The position numbers and the translations under genes were made by a program. Shown here one piece after another: positions 8,139-16,434 of a DNA stretch of 64,000 nucleotides; position 1 is the stretch's first letter; every line of letters starts with the position of its first letter. The notes under the pieces were generated by a model. The model was not told where the DNA came from, made no database searches, and worked only from the letters and a program-made list of their open reading frames with translations. Source of the DNA: CAWKGV01 sp963849305 (GTDB taxonomy: Bacteria > Pseudomonadota > Alphaproteobacteria > Acetobacterales > Acetobacteraceae); the NCBI GenBank assembly GCA_963849305.1, contig CAWKGV010000007.1:124001-188000 (forward strand). Direction: 5' to 3'.

Positions 8139-9580
8139 CGCGCCTCATGGGACACGCCGTAGCCGATCGCGGCGAACGCCTCCAGCGCCCGCGCGCGACC
8201 CGCGGGCAGATCGACGACCGGATATGGATAGGTGCGACCCAATTCAATATCAGCGGCGCGCAACTCAAGCTCGGACACCTCCCACGGCGCGTGGATCAGC
8301 GGCGCGGCAAGCTTTCCCAACTCGGGCACGAAACGGCGGATGTAATCGCCGTCCGGGTCGAATTTCCGCGCTTGGAGCACAGGGTTGAAGATCCGGAAAT
8401 ACGGCGCCGCGTCGGCGCCGCACCCGGCGACCCACTGCCAACTCGCGCTGTTATTGGCGAGGTCGGCATCGACCAGCGTATCCCAGAACCAGCTCTCACC
8501 GTCCTGCCAGGGAATCAGCAGGTGCTTGACCAGGAACGAGCCCGCGATCAGCCGCACCCTATTATGCATCCAGCCCGTTCGCCAGAGTTGTCTCATACCG
8601 GCATCAACGATGGGAATGCCGGTGCGTCCGCGCTGCCAAGCGCGCAAACCCTCGGGATCGCGGCGCCAGGGCATCTGAGCGAAAGCTTCGCGCAGCGGCT
8701 GCTCGGGCAAAGTGAAATGCTGCCAGAGCAGGTGAATGCTGAATTCCCGCCATAGCAGTTCGCTCAGGAATTTTTGGGCGTCTCGAGCGCCGCTGGCGGC
8801 GTGCCAGACCTGGGCCGGCGAAACCTCGCCCCAATGCAAATGCGGGGAGAGCAGGGAGGTCGCGTCCTCGCCCGGACGATCCCGCCGACTTGCGTACGAC
8901 GCAAGCTTGTCCGCGACAAAACGCCGGAGCCGGTCCTGCGCGGCAGGCTCGCCCGGCGTCCAAGCTGCGCGGAGGCCGCCCGCCCAGTCGGGGTGTTGCG
9001 GCAGCAAGCCCCAACTTTCGAGCCGATCCGAGCGCGGCGCCGGCGCCCCGCGGATGCGCGCCGGCGCCGGGCGCTGTGGCGGCGGGCCTCCGGTCGCGAA
9101 ACAGGCGCGGGAAAAGGGCGTATAGGCGCCGAACGGGTCGCCCCCCTTGGTCCGCAACCGTTCCTGGTCGAACAGCATCGTGGTGCGGTGACGATGGAAT
9201 GCCACCCCCTCCGCCGCGAGCGCGTCGGCGACGGCCTGCTCCAGCGTCCGCGCCCACGGCTCGGCGGCATCGCCGGCATGGACCTCGGCCGCTCCGATCT
9301 CCCGCGCGATCTGGGCGATCTCGCCGGCCGCCGAGCCGCGCCGCAGCACGAGCGACACGCCCCGCGTGCGCAGTTCGGAGCCGAGCGAGGTCAGGCTGTG
9401 GTGCAACCACCACCGCCCCGCACCGCCCGGCGCCCATGGTCCCGCGGCCGCCTCGTCCAGCACGTAAACGGGCAGCACCGGGCGGGTGCTCTCGACTGCC
9501 GCAAGTAGCGCCGCATGGTCCCCAAGCCGGAGGTCATTACGGAACCAGATAATCGCCGATGCGGTGCCGTCAGGATGCAT
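8135..9580 (-). CDS. phrB: class I deoxyribodipyrimidine photolyase
   Basis: This 481-residue protein has the length of class I CPD photolyases, which use FAD and blue light to split cyclobutane pyrimidine dimers. The N-terminal antenna domain starts IIWFRNDLRLGDH. The C-terminal FAD domain includes SPHLHWGEVSP, a WREF motif, GMRQLWRTGWMHNRVR and DADLANNSASWQWVAG, all classic signatures around the FAD pocket. Its stop overlaps the start of the phosphoesterase gene by 4 bp. The start at 9580 gives a short N-terminal extension before the conserved beta-strand. It lies near the relics of a second, FeS-type photolyase. Confidence 0.95.
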   Translation of the reverse strand: MHPDGTASAIIWFRNDLRLGDHAALLAAVESTRPVLPVYVLDEAAAGPWAPGGAGRWWLHHSLTSLGSELRTRGVSLVLRRGSAAGEIAQIAREIGAAEVHAGDAAEPWARTLEQAVADALAAEGVAFHRHRTTMLFDQERLRTKGGDPFGAYTPFSRACFATGGPPPQRPAPARIRGAPAPRSDRLESWGLLPQHPDWAGGLRAAWTPGEPAAQDRLRRFVADKLASYASRRDRPGEDATSLLSPHLHWGEVSPAQVWHAASGARDAQKFLSELLWREFSIHLLWQHFTLPEQPLREAFAQMPWRRDPEGLRAWQRGRTGIPIVDAGMRQLWRTGWMHNRVRLIAGSFLVKHLLIPWQDGESWFWDTLVDADLANNSASWQWVAGCGADAAPYFRIFNPVLQARKFDPDGDYIRRFVPELGKLAAPLIHAPWEVSELELRAADIELGRTYPYPVVDLPAGRARALEAFAAIGYGVSHEAR

Positions 9581-9694
9581 GGCCCGCTACATCGGGGAGA
9601 AGCGGGCGCCCGCAAGAGCAGGCCCATCGTCAGTCCTGATGGACTGCGGGGGCTGGCCGGGCAACAGTCCTTCTCCATGGGAGAGGAGTACGAC

Positions 9695-10531
9695 ATGGTG
9701 AGATGCGCTGGGGTGGTGGAAGCTGGCAGCGGGCTTTGCCGCGCGGTCGCGATCGGACTGGCGGCGCTTATCATCTTCGGTCACCCCGCCGTGGCGGCGG
9801 ATGTAACGGTCGAGCAAGTGCGCGCGGCGCTGGCTTCCGCTCCCTCCGGCCAGCCGGCCGAGTTGTCGCATCGTTCGCTAGCCGGGCTGGATCTCAGCGG
9901 GTTCGATCTCAGCGGCGCCGACCTGCAAGGCGCCGATCTGCACGGAACTAAGCTGCTCGGGGCCAAGCTGGTCGGTACCGATCTGGCTGGCGCGGACATG
10001 GAGTTCACCTGGGTGATGCGCGCCGATTTCACCCGCGCCAATCTCGCCGGCGCGAAGGTGCTCGCGCTGGTCGCCTCGACCGGGATGGAGGCGCAACCCT
10101 CCGAGGCCGCGACCTTCGCGGGCGCGAATTTCTCAGGCGCCAAGGTCATCGCCCGCTTCGCCTATGACGACATGCGCGGCGCCAACCTCTCGGGCGTTCA
10201 GGCCGCGGCGGACATGCGCAACCAGTCGATGGGGGTGATCCGCACCGATTTCGCCAGCGCCGATCTGACCGGCGCCAATTTCAGCGGTGCTGCGCTTGGG
10301 CACGCCACCTTCCGGTTTGCCAAGCTGGCCCGCGCGAACTTCTCCGGCGCCAGCCTCGTGTATGTCGATTTCGTCGGAGCGGACTTGCGGGGCGCGGACT
10401 TCACCGGCGCCGACACGAGCAACGTCGATTTCACCAACGCCGACCTGGCGGGGGCGCGTGGGCTTCCGAACGCGCCGGCACCGGCGGGTTCAGCGCCGAC
10501 CGCAGTGTCCGCGCATCCTCCCCGGCAATGA
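9695..10531 (+). CDS. exported pentapeptide-repeat protein
   Basis: This 278-residue protein begins with a signal peptide (about residues 1-36, ending HPAVAAD). It then shows two long blocks of A(D/N)LxG-type pentapeptides, for example LDLSGFDLSGADLQGADLHG and later ADLRGADFTGAD. Such repeats fold into a right-handed quadrilateral beta-helix. A less regular loop lies between the blocks (around residues 130-180). The start was chosen because GAGAGGAG ends 6 bases before the ATG and a signal peptide follows. The function is unknown. The last 101 bp overlap the 3' end of the convergent NUDIX gene. Confidence 0.8.
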   Translation: MVRCAGVVEAGSGLCRAVAIGLAALIIFGHPAVAADVTVEQVRAALASAPSGQPAELSHRSLAGLDLSGFDLSGADLQGADLHGTKLLGAKLVGTDLAGADMEFTWVMRADFTRANLAGAKVLALVASTGMEAQPSEAATFAGANFSGAKVIARFAYDDMRGANLSGVQAAADMRNQSMGVIRTDFASADLTGANFSGAALGHATFRFAKLARANFSGASLVYVDFVGADLRGADFTGADTSNVDFTNADLAGARGLPNAPAPAGSAPTAVSAHPPRQ

Positions 10532-11375
10532 GCCCGCGTCTCAGGAACAGGTCGATCAGCACCAGGTTCACGTTGAACTTGAACGTATCGGTGCTGCGGA
10601 CCGACTCCAGCGCGCGGGCGAGCGGCCATAGCTCGAAGCTCTCCACCTCGTCGTCCACGGGTCGCGGACGGAACGCCTCGGGCAATATCAGGTCGTAGCA
10701 GAAGAGAATGTCGCGCCGTAGCCCCTCGGGGCGCTCCATCGCATAGGCGATGGTTCCGACAGGCACGGCCTGGCGCGCCAGTTCGGGCGGGATGGCGGCC
10801 TCTTCAGCCGCCTCCTTCTCCAAGGTCTCCGCCGCGGTCAGCCCCGCCGGCACTCCGCCGGCGACGACGTGGTCGAGCTTGCCCGGGTCGAGCGCCTTGT
10901 GCGACGCGCGGCGGCCTACCCACAGCAGCGGGCCGCCCGTGGGATCGCTCGGCCGCTCAACCAAGCCGTTGACGTGGACGCCAAGCGCCTCGATGCCGAA
11001 GGCGGGCAGAGCGCCCCGATCGATCCGCGTGAGCACCGGCCCGTCCGGCCTGACGCGCACGTCGAATTCCTCGCCTCGCCACCTGAGCAGACCCTGGCCG
11101 ACCAGCGCCCGGACGATCGGTTGCAGGGCGGCAGCCTCGTCGAGCCGCAACCCATCCGGACCGGCAGCAACCTCAGGAAAGCGGCGCAGGGCGGCTGCGA
11201 ACTCGGGCAGCACCCACCCGACCTGTTCAGCGCCGATGCGGAAGGGCAGCCGCCGGCCCGGCAGGTTCGCGTTGTGGCAGGCCCGCACGTGGCGGAGGAA
11301 ACCCTCTAGGTCAGCCGCGGATCGCACGGGGTTCGCCTTTCCATTGACCGTCTTAGATGCCACATCCTGGCGCAT
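10431..11375 (-). CDS. NUDIX hydrolase with DUF4743-like N-terminal domain
   Basis: This is a 314-residue protein. The N-terminal 120 residues (FLRHVRACHNANLPGRRLPF and after) resemble DUF4743. They are followed by a NUDIX domain with AGGVPAGLTAAETLEKEAAEEA. The box has KEAAEEA in place of REUxEE, as in the eukaryote-like thiamin-diphosphate NUDIX group. Members hydrolyse damaged thiamin diphosphate or related nucleoside diphosphate compounds; the substrate here is inferred. The ATG at 11375 is chosen. The frame extends to 11405, which would run into the divergent ABC gene. The start codon overlaps that of the ABC exporter within a CATG at 11373-11376. Confidence 0.8.
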   Translation of the reverse strand: MRQDVASKTVNGKANPVRSAADLEGFLRHVRACHNANLPGRRLPFRIGAEQVGWVLPEFAAALRRFPEVAAGPDGLRLDEAAALQPIVRALVGQGLLRWRGEEFDVRVRPDGPVLTRIDRGALPAFGIEALGVHVNGLVERPSDPTGGPLLWVGRRASHKALDPGKLDHVVAGGVPAGLTAAETLEKEAAEEAAIPPELARQAVPVGTIAYAMERPEGLRRDILFCYDLILPEAFRPRPVDDEVESFELWPLARALESVRSTDTFKFNVNLVLIDLFLRRGLIAGEDARTLRSALNPPVPARSEAHAPPPGRRW

Positions 11376-13231
11376 GGCACGAACCCCGTCCGCCGCCGCC
11401 GCCATCGGGCCGACGATCGTCGAACCCCGCCGGGTCTCGCTGCATACGATCCGCTCCCTGTTTCCCTATCTCTGGCCCAAGGGCGATCCGGGCGGGCGCG
11501 TGCGCGTCGTGGTGGCCATGGTGTTTCTAGTGCTTGCCAAGGGCGCCACGGTCTATGTGCCGATCGTCTATGGCCGGGCGGTTGATGCGCTGTCGCCCAA
11601 GGGCGGCCAGGCCGTGCTCGCCGTCCCAGCCGCTTTGATTATCGCCTACGGTTTGTTGCGGATCGGCTCGCAGGGGTTCGCCGAACTGCGCGACGCGGTG
11701 TTTGCCGCAGTGCAGCAACGGGCCGCCCGAAACGTTGCGCTGCAGACGTTCAAGCACCTGCACAGCCTGTCGCTGCGCTACCACCTCGACCGGCAGACCG
11801 GGGGGCTGTCGCGCATCATCGATCGAGGCACCCAGGGCATCCAATCGGTTCTGCGCCTCGCGGTGTTCAACATCATCCCGACCCTGTTCGAGATGGTGAT
11901 GGTAACCACCGTGTTGTGGGTGATGTTCGACTGGCGGTTCGCGCTGCTGACCTTCCTCGCGGTCGCCAGCTATCTCGGGTTCACGCTCGGCTTCACGAAT
12001 GTTCGCGTGCGCATCCGCCGCACCATGAACGACACCGACAACGAAGCGCGCACGCGGGCGATCGACAGTCTGCTGAACTACGAGACGGTGAAGTATTTTG
12101 GCAACGAGGCGCACGAGGCGGCGCGGTTCGAACTCCGCACTCGCCCGGTACGAGCGCGCGGCGGTGCGGAGCCAGGTCTCGCTCAACATGCTGAATATCG
12201 GTCAGGTGGGGATCGTCGCCGCCGGGTTGACCGCGATCATGATGCTCGCGGCCGACGGCGTGGCGAGCGGGGCGATGACGGTGGGCAAGTTCGTGCTGGT
12301 GAACACCTATTTGATGCAGCTCTATCAGCCGCTGAACTTCCTGGGCTTCGTGTATCGCGAGATGAAGCAGAGCATGGTCGATATGGAGCAGATGTTCCGC
12401 CTGCTGACCGTCAAGCAGGAGGTGGCCGACCGGCCGGGCGCGCACACGCTGGCCGCTCCGCAAGGCGAGCTGCACTTCGAGGCGGTGCGGTTCGGCTACC
12501 GCCCGGACCGTGAAATCCTGAAGGGAGTAGACTTCACGGTCCCGGCCGGGGCCAAGCTCGCGATTGTCGGCCCGACCGGCGCGGGCAAGTCCACGATCAG
12601 CCGGCTGCTGTTCCGCTTCTACGACGTAACCGGCGGGCGGGTGCTGATCGACGGGCAGGATCTTCGCGACGTGACCCAGGACAGCCTGCGCGCCGCGATC
12701 GGCGTGGTGCCGCAGGACACCGTGCTGTTCAACGACACGATCCGCTACAACATCGCCTATGGCCGTCCCGGTGCCGGCCAGGCGGAGATCGAGCACGCGG
12801 CGCGGCTGGCGCAGGTCCATGACTTCGTCATGCGCCTGCCCGAGCAATACGAGACCCGCGTGGGCGAGCGCGGGCTGAAGCTGTCGGGCGGCGAGAAACA
12901 GCGGGTGGCGATCGCCCGCACGATCCTCAAGGATCCGCCCATCCTGATCCTGGACGAAGCGACCAGCGCGCTGGATACGCGCACTGAGCAGGATATCCAG
13001 GCGGCGCTGCGCGCTGTCGCGCGGCACCGCACCACGCTGGTGATTGCGCACCGGCTTTCCACGGTGGTGGATGCCGACGAGATCATCGTGCTGCAAGAGG
13101 GCAGGGTGGTGGAGCGCGGAACCCATGCCGGGCTCCTCGCCAGGCGCGATCTCTACGCGCGAATGTGGGCATTGCAGGCCGCCGAGCAGGATGACGCGGA
13201 GCCCGAGCCTGAGCCCGCGGTGGCGGACTGA
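11374..13231 (+). CDS. Atm1-type ABC exporter (fused permease-ATPase), interrupted by one surplus base
   Basis: Two overlapping frames together encode one 618-residue half-transporter of the Atm1/HMT1 group, which export glutathione-linked or heavy-metal compounds. The first frame covers the membrane part up to KYFGNEAHEAARFE near 12132. The second continues SALARYERAAVRSQVSLN from 12134. Removing one base from GAACTCC at 12130-12136 restores the family sequence. The ATPase has Walker A GPTGAGKST, signature LSGGEKQR and Walker B ILILDEATSALD. The ATG at 11374 is chosen from length and a CATG shared with the divergent NUDIX gene; the ribosome-binding site is weak. Whether the break is real or a sequence error cannot be told here. 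Confidence 0.85.
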
Positions 13232-13260
13232 CCAAGCCGGCGAAACGGAAGGAGTTGGCG

Positions 13261-13524
13261 ATGGCGAACGAACCCGAAATCCCCGAGCCGTCCCCGGCCG
13301 AATTGAGCCGTGCCGGGGTGGTGGTGGACAAGGCGATCGAATACATGGCTGGGCAGAACGTCAGCGAGCTTGCCATCGCCTCGGCGCTGCTTGGCGGGGC
13401 GCTGGCAATCCTGTCGCAGAGCGTAGCCGACGAGGGGATCGTGCGTATCTTGAACAATGCCATCGCCTCGGTCCGCGCGGGCGAACTGCGGCCGGGCGAG
13501 GCCGGCCAGCAGCCGGACGCTTGA
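13261..13524 (+). CDS. hypothetical small protein with central hydrophobic segment
   Basis: This is an 87-residue protein with an acidic/proline-rich N-terminus, a central Ala/Leu-rich segment (ELAIASALLGGALAILSQSVA) and a polar C-terminus. A strong GGAAGGAG ribosome-binding site ends seven bases before the ATG. No family is recognised. The pattern of a conserved helical core in an otherwise simple protein is common among alphaproteobacterial hypothetical genes. It sits 29 bp after the ABC exporter on the same strand and may be cotranscribed. Confidence 0.65.
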   Translation: MANEPEIPEPSPAELSRAGVVVDKAIEYMAGQNVSELAIASALLGGALAILSQSVADEGIVRILNNAIASVRAGELRPGEAGQQPDA

Positions 13525-13568
13525 CCGCCGCGGATCGGTTCGCCATAAGGCGCGGCTTCCGTCGATCC

Positions 13569-13584
13569 CCCGGCCCCAGCCGGG
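13569..13584 (+). terminator. possible terminator or leader hairpin before rpmB
   Basis: CCCGGC and GCCGGG form a 6-bp stem with a CCCA loop, followed by CCTTCTTT. It could end transcription of the upstream small gene or form part of the rpmB leader. The stem is short, so this is tentative. Confidence 0.3.
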
Positions 13585-13605
13585 CCTTCTTTGAGGTTCC
13601 TTGCG

Positions 13606-13902
13606 ATGTCGCGCCGCTGCCAGATCACTGGCAAAGGTGTGCTGACCGGCAACAACGTCAGCCATGCCAACAACAAGACCCGCCGCCGTTTCCTGCCCAA
13701 CTTGCAGGTGACCTCGCTGGTCTCCGACATTCTCGGGGATTCGATCCGGCTGCGGCTCTCTACGCGCGCGATCCGCACGGTTGAGGCGAAGGGCGGCATC
13801 GACGCGTTCGTGCTGCGTACCCCGGATCGCCGATTGTCGCCCGAGATCAAGGTGATCAAGCGCCGCTTGCTGCGGGCGCAGACCAAGCGCGGCACCGTTT
13901 GA
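13606..13902 (+). CDS. rpmB: 50S ribosomal protein L28
   Basis: This 98-residue basic protein begins MSRRCQITGKGVLTGNNVSHANNKTR, shown here up to the conserved SHANNKT motif of L28. It continues with RRFLPNLQ and RLSTRAIRT. Length and composition fit alphaproteobacterial L28. The ATG at 13606 is chosen because L28 starts directly with this motif; the frame is open 15 bases further upstream. A GAGG lies about ten bases before the start. The gene stands alone, as is usual for rpmB in this class. Confidence 0.95.
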   Translation: MSRRCQITGKGVLTGNNVSHANNKTRRRFLPNLQVTSLVSDILGDSIRLRLSTRAIRTVEAKGGIDAFVLRTPDRRLSPEIKVIKRRLLRAQTKRGTV

Positions 13903-14000
13903 CAAAAGACGTGCTTGGCCAGCAGCCAACGAGAGTTGAGCGGATGTAGGATTGGCCGCAGCCCGGGCTAGCAACCGGCCAATGGCGGTACCGCTTAATG

Positions 14001-14021
14001 CTAGCGCCGAACGGGCGCTAG
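14001..14021 (+). promoter_or_regulatory. hairpin abutting the ribosome-binding site of the Gln/Gly-rich protein gene
   Basis: CTAGCGCC and GGCGCTAG form a perfect 8-bp stem with a GAACG loop. The 3' arm shares its last two bases with the AGGAGA ribosome-binding site of the downstream gene. Folding could limit ribosome access. A separate 10-bp palindrome, GCGGTACCGC, lies at 13985-13994. No function has been shown. Confidence 0.4.
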
Positions 14022-14031
14022 GAGACATGCC

Positions 14032-14637
14032 ATGAAGACACTTCTTGCGGCGACGGCCGCGTTAGCCGTTGGCTTTGCGCTGCCCGCGATGGCCGCCAAT
14101 AACGGCCAACAGGGCCAGAACCAGGGTCAGGGCCAAGCCTATAACCAAGGCCAGGGCTACAACCAGAACCAGGGGTGGGGCCAACAGTCCTACAACCAGG
14201 GCCAGCAGGGCTGGGGCAATGGCCAGCAAGCCTATCAGGGCAGCCAGACGGGCAACCAGGGCAGCGGCTGGCAGAACCAGGCCTCGTCCAACCGCCAGGC
14301 GCAGATGAATCTGCGACAGACCATCAGCCACGATCTGTCGCAGGCCGGCTTCACCGACATCCACATCATGCCACGTTCGTTCGTGGTTCATGCCAAGGAC
14401 CGCTCCGGGAACCCGGTTGAGATGTTGATTACGCCGAACTCGTTGACGGAAGTGGCCGCCGTCCCAGCGGGAAACCAGAACGGCCAGCAGGGCCAGAACG
14501 GGCAAATGGCCCAGAACGGCCAGCAGGGCCGCATGGGCCAGAAGGGCGGGGCGCTCGGGACGAGCACGGTGACCAACTCGGAGCACGCCGGCAACGCGAT
14601 CAACTCCCCGAACGGGAACGGCACGACCGTTCGCTGA
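14032..14637 (+). CDS. exported Gln/Gly/Asn-rich protein with a conserved central domain
   Basis: This 201-residue protein begins with a signal peptide (MKTLLAATAALAVGFALPAMAA). Residues 24-85 are low-complexity repeats of NQGQG, GYNQ and WGQQ type with regularly placed Tyr and Trp. A compact domain follows at about residues 92-145, containing LRQTISHDLSQAGFTDIHIM, FVVHAKDRSGNPV and ITPNSLTEV. This resembles a small domain I associate with exported proteins of Rhizobiales and acetic acid bacteria. The tail returns to NGQQGQNGQ repeats. An AGGAGA ribosome-binding site precedes the ATG. The function is unknown; the flanking tracts look disordered or prion-like. Confidence 0.8.
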   Translation: MKTLLAATAALAVGFALPAMAANNGQQGQNQGQGQAYNQGQGYNQNQGWGQQSYNQGQQGWGNGQQAYQGSQTGNQGSGWQNQASSNRQAQMNLRQTISHDLSQAGFTDIHIMPRSFVVHAKDRSGNPVEMLITPNSLTEVAAVPAGNQNGQQGQNGQMAQNGQQGRMGQKGGALGTSTVTNSEHAGNAINSPNGNGTTVR

Positions 14638-14707
14638 TGGAGCCTCCGGCCCCAGTGGCTGGACCGGCAGGTTGCCGAGGGGCCGCCTGTGGGTGAAGAT
14701 GCGCAGG

Positions 14708-14733
14708 AGATGGCCGCTGGCCAGCGGCCATCT
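14708..14733. terminator. 26-bp perfect palindrome, probable terminator of the Gln/Gly-rich gene
   Basis: AGATGGCCGCTGG is followed directly by its exact reverse complement, with no spacer, then TTA. As RNA it would form a long GC-rich hairpin between the exported-protein gene and ohr. There is almost no T tract, so a symmetric protein-binding site is an alternative. Confidence 0.5.
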
Positions 14734-14760
14734 TTAGCCCCCGAATCAGAGGAGACCGAT

Positions 14761-15186
14761 ATGCCCGTGAAAGTCGCTTACTCGACTTCGGCGACGGCAA
14801 CAGGCGGCCGTGACGGCCGGGCGCGTACTGAGGACGGCTCGCTTGAAGTGCAGCTCGCCACGCCGAAGGAGTTGGGCGGTGGCGGCGGCCAGGGGAACAA
14901 TCCCGAACAGCTTTTTGCCGCCGGTTACAGCGCCTGCTTCCTCGGAGCGATCAAGTTCGTTGCCTCACAGGAGAAGAAGCAAGTCCCGCCGGATGCGACG
15001 GTGACCGCAGCGGTCGGCATGGGCCCACGCTCCGAGGGCGGGTTCGGAATTGACGTCGGCCTGGATGTGAAGCTGCCCGGAATGCCGCGCGAGGAAGCCG
15101 AGGCGCTGGTGGAAAAGGCGCACCAAGTCTGCCCGTACTCCAACGCCACCCGCAACAATGTTCCGGTGCGGCTGCGCGTCGTGTAA
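14761..15186 (+). CDS. organic hydroperoxide resistance protein (Ohr/OsmC family)
   Basis: This 141-residue protein has the two redox cysteines of the family, in FAAGYSACFLGA and HQVCPYSNATRNNV. The surrounding sequence fits the Ohr subgroup, thiol-dependent peroxidases that reduce organic and fatty-acid hydroperoxides with lipoylated proteins as reductants. Interestingly, the window also encodes lipoylated PDH subunits and dihydrolipoamide dehydrogenase. The ATG at 14761 follows AGAGGAGA by a few bases. No OhrR repressor gene is adjacent. The subfamily call rests on the CPYSNATR motif. Confidence 0.87.
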   Translation: MPVKVAYSTSATATGGRDGRARTEDGSLEVQLATPKELGGGGGQGNNPEQLFAAGYSACFLGAIKFVASQEKKQVPPDATVTAAVGMGPRSEGGFGIDVGLDVKLPGMPREEAEALVEKAHQVCPYSNATRNNVPVRLRVV

Positions 15187-15187
15187 T

Positions 15188-16330
15188 CTAGCGCGTTGAC
15201 CCCTCCGACTGCCAATTTGGGTCGAAGGTGTGCTCGTCGAGACGTGGCGCCGGTTTCCGCACTGAGCCCGGCGTCTCCGACAACTTCACCGGCACGCCCA
15301 ATGTCCGGAACGGGCCGATCACAGGATGCCGTGTTTCGGCTACCATGCCGCGCGCCAATAAGTGGGGATCGGTGAGCACCTCGTCGAAATTGAGCACCGG
15401 CCCGGCCGGGATGCCAGCGCGATCCAGCGCGGCCAACCAGTGCTCGGAAGGCTTTCGCCGCAGTGTCTCTTGCAGGAGCGGGACCAGCTCTCGATTGTGT
15501 CTGACCCGCTCAGCCACGGTCCTGAAGCGCGGATCATCAACCAGCCCCGGCAGCCCCAGGATGTCACACAGGGCAACGAAAAACTTCTGCTGCGAGGCGC
15601 CGATGGTGATCCAGCGGTCGGCGGTCGCGAACACCTGATACGGCGAGCTGCCGCGATGCTGCTGGCCGATACGCGGCGGCCGGGTGCCGGTCGCGAAATA
15701 ATGCGCCGCCTCATAGACGCAGAACGACGTCGCGGCCTCAAGTAGCGAGGTCTCGACGTGCTGGCCGCGCCCGGTGCGATGGCGCGCCTCGAGGGCCGCG
15801 AGCAGGCCGAACGCGAGGAACATGCCGGCCGCGACATCCGAGATGGCGATTGGCAGCCGGAAGGGCGGCCCGTCTTCCGGTCCGTTGATGCTCATCAGTC
15901 CCGACATGGCCTGGCTGATGAGGTCGAAGCCGCCCCGGTTGCTATATGGCCCGGTTTGGCCGAACCCGGAGATCGATCCCATAATCAGCCGCGGGCTGCG
16001 CGCATGGAGCGCCCGCCACCCGATCCCCAGCCGGTTCGCCACGCCCGGACGGTAGTTCTCCACCACGATGTCGGCGTGACCGGCGAGTGTCAGGAACTTG
16101 TCGCGCTCTGTCTTGAGGTCAATCACAACCGACCTTTTGTTGCGATTCCAGATCATAAACGGGGCGCTCTCGCCGTTCACGAAGGGCGGCATGTTGCGGG
16201 CGGAATCGCCGGCGGGTGGCTCGATCTTGATCACGTCCGCGCCATGATCGGCCAGCAACATGCAGCAATACGGCCCTGAAAGGTTGCTGGTCAGGTCGAG
16301 CACGCGCAGGTCGTCCAGGGATCCGGGCAT
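15188..16330 (-). CDS. class III (formyl-CoA type) CoA-transferase
   Basis: This 380-residue protein has the CaiB/BaiF/Frc fold signatures: LRVLDLTSNLSGPYC at the N-terminus, GADVIKIEPPAGD, a nucleotide-handling region NRNKRSVVIDLK, and GGFDLISQAMSG, in which Asp136 is the expected acyl-anhydride-forming residue. Such enzymes move CoA between carboxylic acids; the substrates are not predictable. The start at 16330 is preferred over upstream codons because it sits at the family N-terminus and GGAGA precedes it. The gene is divergent from the crotonase-like gene; about 104 bp separate their starts. Confidence 0.88.
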   Translation of the reverse strand: MPGSLDDLRVLDLTSNLSGPYCCMLLADHGADVIKIEPPAGDSARNMPPFVNGESAPFMIWNRNKRSVVIDLKTERDKFLTLAGHADIVVENYRPGVANRLGIGWRALHARSPRLIMGSISGFGQTGPYSNRGGFDLISQAMSGLMSINGPEDGPPFRLPIAISDVAAGMFLAFGLLAALEARHRTGRGQHVETSLLEAATSFCVYEAAHYFATGTRPPRIGQQHRGSSPYQVFATADRWITIGASQQKFFVALCDILGLPGLVDDPRFRTVAERVRHNRELVPLLQETLRRKPSEHWLAALDRAGIPAGPVLNFDEVLTDPHLLARGMVAETRHPVIGPFRTLGVPVKLSETPGSVRKPAPRLDEHTFDPNWQSEGSTR

Positions 16331-16434
16331 TTGGGTCTCCACGCGCCGCAGCTTGCCGCGGGTTCTTGGCGCCGCTCGGTGGTGATGGCATGGTCGCGGG
16401 GCGGAATCAAACCGACGCGACAAGGGTGCGGCTC

